From positions 330,752,421 to 330,816,420 of the forward strand of contig NC_085138.1 in the NCBI RefSeq assembly GCF_035046485.1: a stretch of 64,000 nucleotides of DNA. The letters run 5' to 3'. This document shows positions 9,863 through 23,900 of this stretch, piece after piece (within the stretch, counting starts at the first letter, position 1; each line of letters starts with the position of its first letter). Position numbers and translations under genes: made by a program. The DNA is from Aedes albopictus (Eukaryota; Arthropoda; Insecta; Diptera; Culicidae). The notes under the pieces were generated by a model. It was given only the letters and a program-made list of their open reading frames with translations. It ran no database searches and was not told the DNA's origin.

Positions 9863-12800
9863 AAAAGTTGAGTAAACTGCAATGGATTTTCAATCCTAAG
9901 GGCTCAATCGATTCATATGGATCCCATCTACCATTGTCGGTGCTAAATTGAACCGATCACTATGCCAAAACCTGAACCTCGGTGGTTTTGTAGGGTGCAC
10001 CCTCGAAAATCGTTCTAATTATATGAAATACGTGTTTTTGTGAAAAAGTTGAGTAAACCACAATGGATTTTCAATCTCTAGGGCTCAATCGCTTCATATG
10101 GATCCCATCTACCATTGTGGATACTAAATTGAACCGATCACTTAGCCAAAACCTGAGCCTCGGTGGTTTTGTAGGGTGCATCCTTGAAAATCGTTCAAAT
10201 TATAGGAAATACGTGTTTTTGTGAAAAAGTTGAGAAAACCACAATGAATTTTCAATCCTAAGTGCTCAATCGCTTCATATGGATCCCATCTATCGATGTC
10301 TGTGCAAAATTGAACCGATCACTTAGCCAAAACCTGAACCTCGGTGGTTTTGTAGGGTGCATCCTTGAAAATCGTTCTAATTATATAAAATACGTTTTTT
10401 GTGAAAAAGTTGAGTAAACCACAATGGATTATCAATCTCTAGGGCTCAATCGCTTCATATGGATCCCATCTATCGATGTCTGTGCAAAATTGAACCGATC
10501 ACTTAGCCAAAACCTGAACCTCGGTGGTTTTGTAGGGTGCATCCTTGAAAATCGTTCAAATTATATGAAATACGTGTTTTTGTGAAAAAGTTGAGTAAAC
10601 CACAATGGATTTTCAATCTCTAGGGCTCAATCGATTCATATGGATCCCATCTACCATTGTCGGTGCTAAATTGAACCGATCACTATGCCAAAACCTGAAC
10701 CTCGGTGGTTTTGTAGGGTGCACCCTCGAAAATCGTTCAAATTATAGGAAATACGTGTTTTTGTGAAAAAGTTGAGTAAACCACAATGGATTTTCAATCT
10801 CTAGGGCTCAATCGATTCATATGGATCCCATCTACCATTGTCGGTGCTAAATTGATCCGATCACTATGCCAAAACCTGAACCTCGGTGGTTTTGTAGGGT
10901 GCATCCTTGAAAATCGTTCAAATTATATGAAATACGTGTTTTTGTGAAAAAGTTAAGTAAACCACAATGGATTTTCAATCTCTAGGGCTCAATCGCTTCA
11001 TATGGATCCCATCTACCATTGTCGGTGCTAAATTGAACCGATCACTATGCCAAAACCTGAACCTCGGTGGTTTTGTAGGGTGCATCCTTGAAAATCGTTC
11101 AAATTATATGAAATACGTGTTTTTGTGAAAAAGTTGAGTAAACCACAATGGATTTTCAATCTCTAGGGCTCAATCGATTCATATGGATCCCATCTACCAT
11201 TGTCGGTGCTAAATTGAACCGATCACTATGCCAAAACCTGAACCTCGGTGGTTTTGTAGGGTGCACCCTCGAAAATCGTTCAAATTATAGGAAATACGTG
11301 TTTTTGTGAAAAAGTTGAGTAAACCACAATGGATTTTCAATCCTAAGTGCTCAATCGCTTCATATGGATCCCATCTATCGATGTCTGTGCAAAGTTGAAC
11401 CGATCACTATGCCAAAACCTGAACCTCGGTGATTTTGTAGGGTGCATCATTGAAAATCGTTCTAATTATATGAAATACGTGTTTTTGTGAAAAAGTTGAG
11501 TAAACCACAATGGATTTTCAATCCTAAGGGCTCAATCGCTTCATATGGATCCCATCTATCGATGTCTGTGCAAAATTGAACCGATCACTTAGCCAAAACC
11601 TGAGCCTCGGTGGTTTTGTAGGGTGCATCCTTGAAAATCGTTCAAATTATATGGAATACGTTTTTTGTGAAAAAGTTGAGTAAACCACAATGGATTATCA
11701 ATCTCTAGGGCTCAATCGCTTCATATGGATCCCATCTATCGATGTCTGTGCAAAATTGAACCGATCACTTAGCCAAAACCTGAACCTCGGTGGTTTTGTA
11801 GGGTGCATCCTTGAAAATCGTTCAAATTATATGAAATACGTGTTTTTGTGAAAAAGTTGAGTAAACCACAATGGATTTTCAATCTCTAGGGCTCAATCGC
11901 TTCATATGGATCCCATCTACCATTGTCGGTGCTAAATTGAACCGATCACTATGCCAAAACCTGAACCTCGGTGGTTTTGTAGGGTGCATCCTTGAAAATC
12001 GTTCAAATTATATGAAATACGTGTTTTTGTGAAAAAGTTGAGTAAACCACAATGGATTTTCAATCTCTAGGGCTCAATCGCTTCATATGGATCCCATCTA
12101 CCATTGTCGGTGCTAAATTGAACCGATCACTATGCCAAAACCTGAACCTTGGTGATTTTGTAGGGTGCATCCTTGAAAATCGTTCAAATTATATGAAATA
12201 CGTGTTTTTGTGAAAAAGCTGAGTAAACCACAATGGATTTTCAATCTCTAGGGCTCAATCGCTTCATATGGATCCCATCTACCATTGTGGATACTAAATT
12301 GAACCGATCACTATGCCAAAACCTGAACCTCGGTGGTTTTGTAGGGTGCATCCTTGAAAATCGTTCAAATTATATGAAATACGTGTTTTTGTGAAAAAGT
12401 TGAGTAAACCACAATGGATTTTCAATCTCTAGGGCTCAATCGCTTCATATGGATCCCATCTATCGATGTCTGTGCAAAGTTGAACCGATCACTTAGCCAA
12501 AACCTGAACCTCGGTGGTTTTGTAGGGTGCATCCTTGAAAATCGTTCAAATTATATGAAATACGTTTTTTGTGAAAAAGTTGAGTAAACCACAATGGATT
12601 TTCAATCCTAAGGGCTCAATCGCTTCATATGGATCCCATCTATCGATGTCTGTGCAAAATTGAACCGATCACTTAGCCAAAACCTGAGCCTCGGTGGTTT
12701 TGTAGGGTGCATCCTTGAAAATCGTTCAAATTATATGAAATACGTTTTTTGTGAAAAAGTTGAGTAAACCACAATGGATTTTCAATCCAAAGGGCTCAAT

Positions 12801-15800
12801 CGCTTCATATGGATCCCATCTATCGATGTCTGTGCAAAATTGAACCGATCACTTAGCCAAAACCTGAACCTCGGTGGTTTTGTAGGGTGCATCCTTGAAA
12901 ATCGTTCAAATTATATGAAATACGTGTTTTTGTGAAAAAGTTGAGTAAACCACAAAAGATTTTCAATCTCTAGGGCTCAATCGCTTCACATGGATCCCAT
13001 CTACCATTTTCGGTGCTAAATTGAACCGATCACTATGCCAAAACCTGAACCTCGGTGGTTTTGTAGGGTGCATCCTTGAAAATCGTTCAAATTATATGAA
13101 ATACGTGTTTTTGTGAAAAAGTTGAGAAAACCACAATGGATTTTCAATCTCTAGGGCTCAATCGCTTCATATGGATCCCATCTACCATTGTCGGTGCTAA
13201 ATTGAACCGATCACTATGCCAAAACCTGAACCTCGGTGGTTTTGTAGGGTGCATCCTTGAAAATCGTTCAAATTATATGAAATACGTGTTTTTGTGAAAA
13301 AGTTGAGTAAACCACAATGGATCATCAATCTCTAGGGCTCAATCGCTTCATATGGATCCCATCTACCATTGTCGGTGCTAAATTGAACCGATCACTATGG
13401 CAAAACCTGAACCTCGGTGGTTTTGTAGGGTACATCCTTGAAAATCGTTATAATTATATAAAATACGTTTTTTGTGAAAAAGTTGAGTAAACCACAATGG
13501 ATTATCAATCTCTAGGGCTCAATCGCTTCATATGGATCCCATCTACCATTGTCGGTGCTAAATTGAACCGATCACTATGCCATAACCTGAACCTAGGTGG
13601 TTTTGTAGGGTACATCCTTGAAAATCGTTATAATTATATAAAATACGTTTTTTGTGAAAAAGTTGAGTAAACCACAATGGATTATCAATCTCTAGGGCTC
13701 AATCGCTTCATATGGATCCCATCTACCATTGTCGGTGCTAAATTGAACCGATCACTATGCCAAAACCTGAACCTCGGTGGTTTTGTAGGGTACATCCTTG
13801 AAAATCGTTCTAATTATATAAAATACGTTTTTTGTGAAAAAGTTGAGTAAACCACAATGGATTATCAATCTCTAGGGCTCAATCGCTTCATATGGATCCC
13901 ATCTATCGATGTCTGTGCAAAATTGAACCGATCACTTAGCCAAAACCTGAACCTCGGTGGTTTTGTAGGGTGCATCCTTGAAAATCGTTCAAATTATAGG
14001 AAATACGTGTTTTTGTGAAAAAGTTGAGAAAACCACAATGGATTTTCAATCTCTAGGGCTCAATCGCTTCATATGGATCCCATCTACCATTGTCGGTGCT
14101 AAATTGAACCGATCACTATGCCAAAACCTGAACCTCGGTGGTTTTGTAGGGTACATCCTTGAAAATCGTTCTAATTATATAAAATACGTTTTTTTGTGAA
14201 AAAGTTGAGTAAACCACAATGGATTATCAATCTCTAGGGCTCAATCGCTTCATATGGATCCCATCTACCATTGTCGGTGCTAAATTGATCCGATGACTAT
14301 GCCAAAACCTGAACCTCGGTGGTTTTGTAGGGTGCATCCTTGAAAATCGTTCAAATTATATGAAATACGTGTTTTTGTGAAAAAAGTTGAGTAAACCACA
14401 ATGGATTTTCAATCTCTAGGGCTCAATCGCTTCATATGGATCCCATCTACCATTGTCGGTGCTAAATTGATCCGATCACTATGCCAAAACCTGAACCTCG
14501 GTGGTTTTGTAGGGTGCATCCTTGAAAATCGTTCAAATTATATGAAATACGTGTTTTTGTGAAAAAGTTGAGTAAACCACAATGGATTTTCAATCTCTAG
14601 GGCTCAATCGCTTCATATGGATCCCATCTACCATTGTCGGTGCTAAATTGAACCGATCACTATGCCAAAACCTGAACCTTGGTGATTTTGTAGGGTGCAT
14701 CCTTGAAAATCGTTCAAATTATATGAAATACGTGTTTTTGTGAAAAAGCTGAGTAAACCACAATGGATTTTCAATCTCTAGGGCTCAATCGCTTCATATG
14801 GATCCCATCTACCATTGTGGATACTAAATTGAACCGATCACTATGCCAAAACCTGAACCTCGGTGGTTTTGTAGGGTGCATCCTTGAAAATCGTTCAAAT
14901 TATATGAAATACGTGTTTTTGTGAAAAAGTTGAGTAAATCACAATGGATTTTCAATCTCTAGGGCTCAATCGCTTCACATGGATCCCATCTACCATTTTC
15001 GGTGCTAAATTGAACCGATCACTATGCCAAAACCTGAACCTCGGTGGTTTTGTAGGGTGCATCCTTGAAAATCGTTCAAATTATATGAAATACGTGTTTT
15101 TGTGAAAAAGTTGAGTAAACCACAATGGATTATCAATCTCTAGGGCTCAATCGCTTCATATGGATCCCATCTATCGATGTCTGTGCAAAGTTGAACCGAT
15201 CACTTAGCCAAAACCTGAGCCTCGGTGGTTTTGTAGGGTGCATCCTTGAAAATCGTTCAAATTATATGAAATACGTTTTTTTGTGAAAAAGTTGAGTAAA
15301 CCACAATGGATTTTCAATCTCTAGGGCTCAATCGCTTCATATGGATCCCATCTACCATTGTGGATACTAAATTGAACCGATCGCTTAGCCAAAACCTGAG
15401 CCTCGGTGGTTTTGTAGGGTGCATCCTTGAAAATCGTTCAAATTATATGAAATACGTTTTTTGTGAAAAAGTTGAGTAAACCACAATGGATTTTCAATCC
15501 TAAGGGCTCAATCGCTTCATATGGATCCCATCTATCGATGTCTGTGCAAAATTGAACCGATCACTTAGCCAAAACCTGAACCTCGGTGGTTTTGTAGGGT
15601 GCATCCTTGAAAATCGTTCAAATTATATGAAATACGTGTTTTTGTGAAAAAGTTGAGTAAACCACAAAAGATTTTCAATCTCTAGGGCTCAATCGCTTCA
15701 CATGGATCCCATCTACCATTTTCGGTGCTAAATTGAACCGATCACTATGCCAAAACCTGAACCTCGGTGGTTTTGTAGGGTGCATCCTTGAAAATCGTTC

Positions 15801-18800
15801 AAATTATATGAAATACGTGTTTTTGTGAAAAAGTTGAGTAAACCACAATGGATTTTCAATCCTAAGGGCTCAATCGCTTCATATGGATCCCATCTATCGA
15901 TGTCTGTGCAAAGTTGAACCGATCACTTAGCCAAAACCTGAGCCTCGGTGGTTTTGTAGGGTGCATCCTTGAAAATCGTTCAAATTATATGAAATACGTT
16001 TTTTTGTGAAAAAGTTGAGTAAACCACAATGGATTTTCAATCTCTAGGGCTCAATCGCTTCATATGGATCCCATCTACCATTGTGGATACTAAATTGAAC
16101 CGATCACTTAGCCAAAACCTGAGCCTCGGTGGTTTTGTAGGGTGCATCCTTGAAAATCGTTCAAATTATAGGAAATACGTGTTTTTGTGAAAAAGTTGAG
16201 AAAACCACAATGAATTTTCAATCCTAAGTGCTCAATCGCTTCATATGGATCCCATCTATCGATGTCTGTGCAAAATTGAACCGATCACTTAGCCAAAACA
16301 TGAACCTCGGTGATTTTGTAGGGTGCATCATTGAAAATCGTTCTTATTATATGAAATACGTGTTTTTGTGAAAAAGTTGAGTAAACCACAATGAATTTTC
16401 AATCCTAAGTGCTCAATCGCTTCATATGGATCCCATCTATCGATGTCTGTGCAAAATTGAACCGATCACTTAGCCAAAACCTGAACCTCGGTGGTTTTGT
16501 AGGGTGCATCCTTGAAAATCGTTCTAATTATATAAAATACGTTTTTTGTGAAAAAGTTGAGTAAACCACAATGGATTATCAATCTCTAGGGCTCAATCGC
16601 TTCATATGGATCCCATCTATCGATGTCTGTGCAAAATTGAACCGATCACTTAGCCAAAACCTGAACCTCGGTGGTTTTGTAGGGTGCATCCTTGAAAATC
16701 GTTCAAATTATATAAAATACGTTTTTTGTGAAAAAGTTGAGTAAACCACAATGGATTATCAATCTCTAGGGCTCAATCGCTTCATATGGATCCCATCTAT
16801 CGATGTCTGTGCAAAATTGAACCGATCACTTAGCCAAAACCTGAACCTCGGTGGTTTTGTAGGGTGCATCCTTGAAAATCGTTCAAATTATATAAAATAC
16901 GTTTTTTTGTGAAAAAGTTGAGTAAACCACAATGAATTTTCAATCCTAAGTGCTCAATCGCTTCATATGGATCCCGTCTATCGATGTCTGTGCAAAATTG
17001 AACCGATCACTATGCCAAAACCTGAACCTCGGTGGTTTTGTAGGGTGCATCCTTGAAAATCGTTCAAATTATATGAAATACGTGTTTTTGTGAAAAAGTT
17101 GAGTAAACCACAATGAATTTTCAATCCTAAGTGCTCAATCGCTTCATATGGATCCCATCTATCGATGTCTGTGCAAAATTGAACCGATCACTTAGCCAAA
17201 ACATGAACCTCGGTGGTTTTGTAGGGTGCATCCTTGAAAATCGTTCTAATTATATGAAATACGTTTTTTGTGAAAAAGTTGAGTAAACCACAATGGATTA
17301 TCAATCTCTAGGGCTCAACCGCTTCATATGGATCCCATCTATCGATGTCTGTGCAAAATTGAACCGATCACTTAGCCAAAACCTGAACCTCGGTGGTTTT
17401 GTAGGGTGCATCCTTGAAAATCGTTCAAATTATATAAAATACGTTTTTTTGTGAAAAAGTTGAGTAAACCACAATGAATTTTCAATCCTAAGTGCTCAAT
17501 CGCTTCATATGGATCCCGTCTATCGATGTCTGTGCAAAATTGAACCGATCACTATGCCAAAACCTGAACCTCGGTGGTTTTGTAGGGTGCATCCTTGAAA
17601 ATCGTTCAAATTATATGAAATACGTGTTTTTGTGAAAAAGTTGAGTAAACCACAATGAATTTTCAATCCTAAGTGCTCAATCGCTTCATATGGATCCCAT
17701 CTATCGATGTCTGTGCAAAATTGAACCGATCACTTAGCCAAAACATGAACCTCGGTGGTTTTGTAGGGTGCATCCTTGAAAATCGTTCAAATTATATAAA
17801 ATACGTTTTTTGTGAAAAAGTTGAGTAAACCACAATGGATTATCAATCTCTAGGGCTCAATCGCTTCATATGGATCCCATCTATCGATGTCTGTGCAAAA
17901 TTGAACCGATCACTTAGCCAAAACCTGAACCTCGGTGGTTTTGTAGGGTGCATCCTTGAAAATCGTTCAAATTATATAAAATACGTTTTTTTGTGAAAAA
18001 GTTGAGTAAACCACAATGAATTTTCAATCCTAAGTGCTCAATCGCTTCATATGGATCCCGTCTATCGATGTCTGTGCAAAATTGAACCGATCACTATGCC
18101 AAAACCTGAACCTCGGTGGTTTTGTAGGGTGCATCCTTGAAAATCGTTCTAATTATATGAAATACGTGTTTTTGTGAAAAAGTTGAGTAAACCACAATGA
18201 ATTTTCAATCCTAAGTGCTCAATCGCTTCATATGGATCCCATCTATCGATGTCTGTGCAAAATTGAACCGATCACTATGCCAAAACCTGAACCTCGGTGG
18301 TTTTGTAGGGTACATCCTTGAAAATCGTTCTAATTATATGAAATACGTGTTTTTGTGAAAAAGTTGAGTAAACTACAATGGATATTCAATCCTAAGGGCT
18401 CAATCGCTTCATATGGATCCCATCTATCGATGTCTGTGCAAAATTGAACCGATCACTTAGCCAAAACCTGAGCCTCGGTGGTTTTGTAGGGTGCATCCTT
18501 GAAAATCGTTCAAATTATATGGAATACGTTTTTTGTGAAAAAGTTGAGTAAACCACAATGAATTTTCAATCCTAAGTGCTCAATCGCTTCATATGGATCC
18601 CATCTATCGATGTCTGTGCAAAATTAAACCGATCACTATGCCAATACCTGAACCTCGGTGGTTTTGTAGGGTGCATCCTTGAAAATCGTTCAAATTATAT
18701 TAAATACGTTTTTTGTGAAAAAGTTGAGTAAACCACAATGAATTTTCAATCTCTAGGGCTCAATCGCTTCACATGGATCCCATCTATCGATGTCTGTGCA

Positions 18801-19449
18801 AAATTGAACCGATCACTATGCCAAAACCTGAACCTCGGTGGTTTTGTAGGGTACATCCTTGAAAATCGTTCAAATTATATGAAATACGTGTTTTTGTGAA
18901 AAAGTTGAGTAAACCACAATGGATTTTAAATCTCTAGGGCTCAATCGCTTCACATGGATCCCATCTATCGATGTCTGTGCAAAATTGAACCGATCACTAT
19001 GCCAAAACCTGAACCTCGGTGGTTTTGTAGGGTGCATCCTTGAAAATCGTTCAAATTATATGAAAGACGTGTTTTTGTGAAAAAGTTGAGTAAACCACAA
19101 TGGATTTTCAATCTCTAGGGCTCAATCGCTTCATATGGATCCCATCTACCATTGTCGGTGCCAAATTGAACCGATCACTATGCCAAAACCTGAACCTCGG
19201 TGAATTTGTAGGGTGCATCCTCGAAAATCGTTCAAATTATAGGAAATACGTGTTTTTGTGAAAAAGTTGAGTAAACCACAATGGATTTTCAATCCTAAGT
19301 GCTCAATCGCTTCATATGGATCCCATCTATCGATGTCTGTGCAAAGTTGAACCGATCACTATGCCAAAACCTGAACCTCGGTGATTTTGTAGGGTGCATC
19401 ATTGAAAATCGTTCTAATTATATGAAATACGTGTTTTTGTGAAAAAGTT
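9861..19449 (+). repeat. ~181-bp satellite array, first block
   Basis: About 53 head-to-tail monomers of roughly 181 bp. Anchors present in nearly every copy are GAAAAAGTTGAGTAAACC, ATATGGATCCCATCTA and GGTGGTTTTGTAGGG. Monomers fall into subtypes. One has TACCATTGTCGGTGCTAAATTG, usually followed by CACTATGCC. A second has TATCGATGTCTGTGCAAAATTG, usually followed by CACTTAGCC. A rarer one has CATTGTGGATACTAAATTG. Nearly every monomer carries a GGATCC (BamHI) site. Frames in the array, such as 13978-14199, are by-products of the repeat. Higher-order duplication is visible (see findings). Confidence 0.97.
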
Positions 19450-20927
19450 AACACCGCTAGCCATGATGGTCTCCAATAGCGGAAGGTCCGAAAGAGCTTG
19501 AAACTATTGAGAAATCATCATGTCTACAGGTCGTAAGCCCTGATAAAGTGTGGAACGTTTTGATGGCTGTGATCCCTGACCATCATGTCAAAACCCAGGG
19601 ATACCCAAGTGACCATACTGTTAGGGTGTAGGGGTTGCATGTGTGAGGCGCATATATTGACAGGCATTGCTATGGACCGTTAGGGCTGAGTAGGGTCGAA
19701 GAATGGATCTACGATTGCTGAATTATACTGAAAAACTCGTGATTCAGCAGTGGTGGCACCGCTTTCCGCTTTTGTTCGGCCTTGGTGGTTTGTGTGGGGT
19801 GGTGCGTGTCGGTGTGTGTGTGCTTTGTGCGTGTGGTGCTTACGGCTTCAGCAGGGTGGTTACTTGGGTAGTGTGGGATAATTGGGTTTGGGACTGAGGG
19901 GGTCGTCGTTGATAAGGCCGACATCATTGAGTGCTCAGTGTTGGCGGTTGTATTGGTGACGATTTCTTCAGCCTTAAGATCTCATTTATACCACGCACAG
20001 ATTTTTGGGAAGAGGGAGTACTTTGTAATGCAAGAGAGGGACTTAAACTCTGCGTTACGGGTTGGGCGAGGTCATGCAGATAGACTCAACCCAGGTGACC
20101 GTGCGGCTCGGACAGTGATGCATGAATGAGTGCGGTGTGGGTGAGGTGCGCTGCCCTGTGGGTGCAGTTGAGTCCGGGTTGGAGTGGAAAGAGACCCTTC
20201 TCTACTCTAGGTCGGGTTCGGTTGTACGGGCGTGGTAGTGTTTGTCTTATTTGTGCCGTGTTGTGCGTGATTTGCGGCTCGAGCTGTGTGGTTACTTGGG
20301 AAGTATTGTGCTCTGTAATCTAGATTTTGGTTTTAAGGTGAAGCTAAGGCTGGGCTGTGCCTCGGATTTGTTGGGCGCAGGTCGGGAGAGCTGGTGGCAG
20401 TTTGTGCTGGGGGGTTTACTCGATTGGTTATTCACTGATGGTGGCCAGTCGATCGACTTATCGGCGCTGCCTGTCATTTGGTTCTTGGGGTTTGTGCTCT
20501 CGAGGTTCGGGGCGTTGCTTCGTTGTATCTTCGCTTTAATACTAATATTCCTTGTTTGATTTAACTGACTGTTTTCTACAGGCGTTTAACTCATTCTATT
20601 TCATAGATTGCCAAATTTAAGGGTAATGGTTCAATAGGGTGTTAGCTATCAGAGTGGATTAGAACGAGTTGGCGCCTACAATACACCAACACTGACACAC
20701 ACACTCCAATACTTACACGCACACATGCACCTACAACTAGCTGTAAAAGACCAGTGGGCGGGACAATGGTGCCTACCCAACAGTTGTAGGTGGGGTGTTT
20801 GGCTTAGCTACATGACTTGGTCCGGCAAGCCCATAAACATCAATTGGTAGACGTATTGCCTAGTGAAAAGACAACGCAGATGGGCGAAAGCCAGGGGATG
20901 CGTTGATAATAGCAGAATAGCAGAATA
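19450..20927. mobile_element. 1478-bp insertion in the satellite, 26-bp TSD
   Basis: The satellite is interrupted exactly here. A 26-base satellite string beginning GAAATACGTG and ending AAAAAGTT is present at 19424-19449 and again at 20928-20953, a perfect target-site duplication. The insert begins AACACCGCTAGCC and ends in a short tandem tail (AGCAGAAT repeated, 20911-20927). It has no terminal inverted repeats. The long TSD and repeated-octamer tail point to target-primed retroposition in the plus orientation, so a LINE-mobilised non-autonomous element or a truncated LINE. The interior is G/T-rich; frames such as 20242-20559 match no family I know. I could not name the element. Confidence 0.8.
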
Positions 20928-23900
20928 GAAATACGTGTTTTTGTGAAAAAGTTGAGTAAACCACAATGGATTTTCAATCCTAAGGGCTCAATCGCTTCAT
21001 ATGGATCCCATCTATCGATGTCTGTGCAAAATTGAACCGATCACTTAGCCAAAACCTGAGCCTCGGTGGTTTTGTAGGGTGCATCCTTGAAAATCGTTCA
21101 AATTATATGGAATACGTTTTTTGTGAAAAAGTTGAGTAAACCACAATGGATTATCAATCTCTAGGGCTCAATCGCTTCATATGGATCCCATCTATCGATG
21201 TCTGTGCAAAATTGAACCGATCACTTAGCCAAAACCTGAACCTCGGTGGTTTTGTAGGGTGCATCCTTGAAAATCGTTCAAATTATATAAAATACGTTTT
21301 TTTGTGAAAAAGTTGAGTAAACCACAATGAATTTTCAATCCTAAGTGCTCAATCGCTTCATATGGATCCCGTCTATCGATGTCTGTGCAAAATTGAACCG
21401 ATCACTATGCCAAAACCTGAACCTCGGTGGTTTTGTAGGGTGCATCCTTGAAAATCGTTCAAATTATATGAAATACGTGTTTTTGTGAAAAAGTTGAGTA
21501 AACCACAATGGATTTTCAATCTCTAGGGCTCAATCGCTTCATATGGATCCCATCTACCATTGTCGGTGCTAAATTGATCCGATCACTATGCCAAAACCTG
21601 AACCTCGGTGGTTTTGTAGGGTGCATCCTTGAAAATCGTTCAAATTATATGAAATACGTGTTTTTGTGAAAAAGTTGAGTAAACCACAATGGATTTTCAA
21701 TCTCTAGGGCTCAATCGCTTCATATGGATCCCATCTACCATTGTCGGTGCTAAATTGAACCGATCACTATGCCAAAACCTGAACCTTGGTGATTTTGTAG
21801 GGTGCATCCTTGAAAATCGTTCAAATTATATGAAATACGTGTTTTTGTGAAAAAGCTGAGTAAACCACAATGGATTTTCAATCTCTAGGGCTCAATCGCT
21901 TCATATGGATCCCATCTACCATTGTGGATACTAAATTGAACCGATCACTATGCCAAAACCTGAACCTCGGTGGTTTTGTAGGGTGCATCCTTGAAAATCG
22001 TTCTAATTATATGAAATACGTGTTTTTGTGAAAAAGTTGAGTAAACCACAATGGATTTTCAATCTCTAGGGCTCAATCGCTTCATATGGATCCCATCTAC
22101 CATTGTCGGTGCTAAATTGAACCGATCACTATGCCAAAACCTGAACCTCGGTGAATTTGTAGGGTGCATCCTCGAAAATCGTTCAAATTATAGGAAATAC
22201 GTGTTTTTGTGAAAAAGTTAAGAAAACCACAATGGATTTTCAATCTCTAGGGCTCAATCGCTTCATATGGATCCCATCTACCATTGTCGGTGCTAAATTG
22301 AACCGATCACTATGCCAAAACCTGAACCTTGGTGATTTTGTAGGGTGCATCCTTGAAAATCGTTCTAATTATATGAAATACGTGTTTTTGTGAAAAAGTT
22401 GAGTAAACCACAATGGATTTTCAATCTCTAGGGCTCAATCGCTTCATATGGATCCCATCTACCATTGTCGGTGCTAAATTGAACCGATCACTATGCCAAA
22501 ACCTGAACCTCGGTGAATTTGTAGGGTGCATCCTCGAAAATCGTTCAAATTATAGGAAATACGTGTTTTTGTGAAAAAGTTAAGAAAACCACAATGGATT
22601 TTCAATCTCTAGGGCTCAATCGCTTCATATGGATCCCATCTACCATTGTCGGTGCTAAATTGAACCGATCACTTAGCCAAAACCTGAACCTCGGTGGTTT
22701 TGTAGGGTGCATCCTTGAAAATCGTTCAAATTATATAAAATACGTTTTTTTGTGAAAAAGTTGAGTAAACCACAATGAATTTTCAATCCTAAGTGCTCAA
22801 TCGCTTCATATGGATCCCGTCTATCGATGTCTGTGCAAAATTGAACCGATCACTATGCCAAAACCTGAACCTCGGTGGTTTTGTAGGGTGCATCCTCGAA
22901 AATCGTTCAAATTATATGAAATACGTGTTTTTGTGAAAAAGTTGAGTAAACCACAATGAATTTTCAATCCTAAGTGCTCAATCGCTTCATATGGATCCCA
23001 TTTATCGATGTCTGTGCAAAATTGAACCGATCACTTAGCCAAAACATGAACCTCGGTGATTTTGTAGGGTGCATCATTGAAAATCGTTCTAATTATATGA
23101 AATACGTGTTTTTGTGAAAAAGTTGAGTAAACCACAATGGATTTTCAATCTCTAGGGCTCAATCGCTTCATATGGATCCCATCTACCATTGTCGGTGCTA
23201 AATTGAACCGATCACTATGCCAAAACCTGAACCTCGGTGAATTTGTAGGGTGCATCCTCGAAAATCGTTCAAATTATAGGAAATACGTGTTTTTGTGAAA
23301 AAGTTAAGAAAACCACAATGGATTTTCAATCTCTAGGGCTCAATCGCTTCATATGAATCCCATCTACCATTGTCGGTGCTAAATTGAACCGATCACTATG
23401 CCAAAACCTGAGCCTCGGTGATTTTGTAGGGTGCATCCTCGAAAATCGTTCAAATTATATGAAATACGTGTTTTTGTGAAAAAGTTGAGTAAACCACAAT
23501 GGATTTTCAATCTCTAGGGCTCAATCGCTTCATATGGATCCCATCTACCATTGTCGGTGCTAAATTGAACCGATCACTATGCCAAAACCTGAGCCTCGGT
23601 GGTTTTGTAGGGTGCATCCTTGAAAATCGTTCAAATTATATTAAATACGTTTTTTGTGAAAAAGTTGAGTAAACCACAATGAATTTTCAATCTCTAGGGC
23701 TCAATCGCTTCACATGGATCCCATCTATCGATGTCTGTGCAAAATTGAACCGATCACTATGCCAAAACCTGAACCTCGGTGATTTTGTAGGGTGCATCCT
23801 CGAAAATCGTTCAAATTATATGAAATACGTGTTTTTGTGAAAAAGTTGAGTAAACCACAATGGATTATCAATCTCTAGGGCTCAATCGCTTCATATGGAT

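Noticed and set aside
13978..14199. 73-residue ORF in the satellite
   Set aside because: It spans just over one 181-bp monomer and is a chance open variant of the repeat.
20242..20559. 105-residue hydrophobic ORF in the satellite insertion
   Set aside because: Overlapping frames on both strands are similarly open in this G/T-rich stretch and no family motif is visible.
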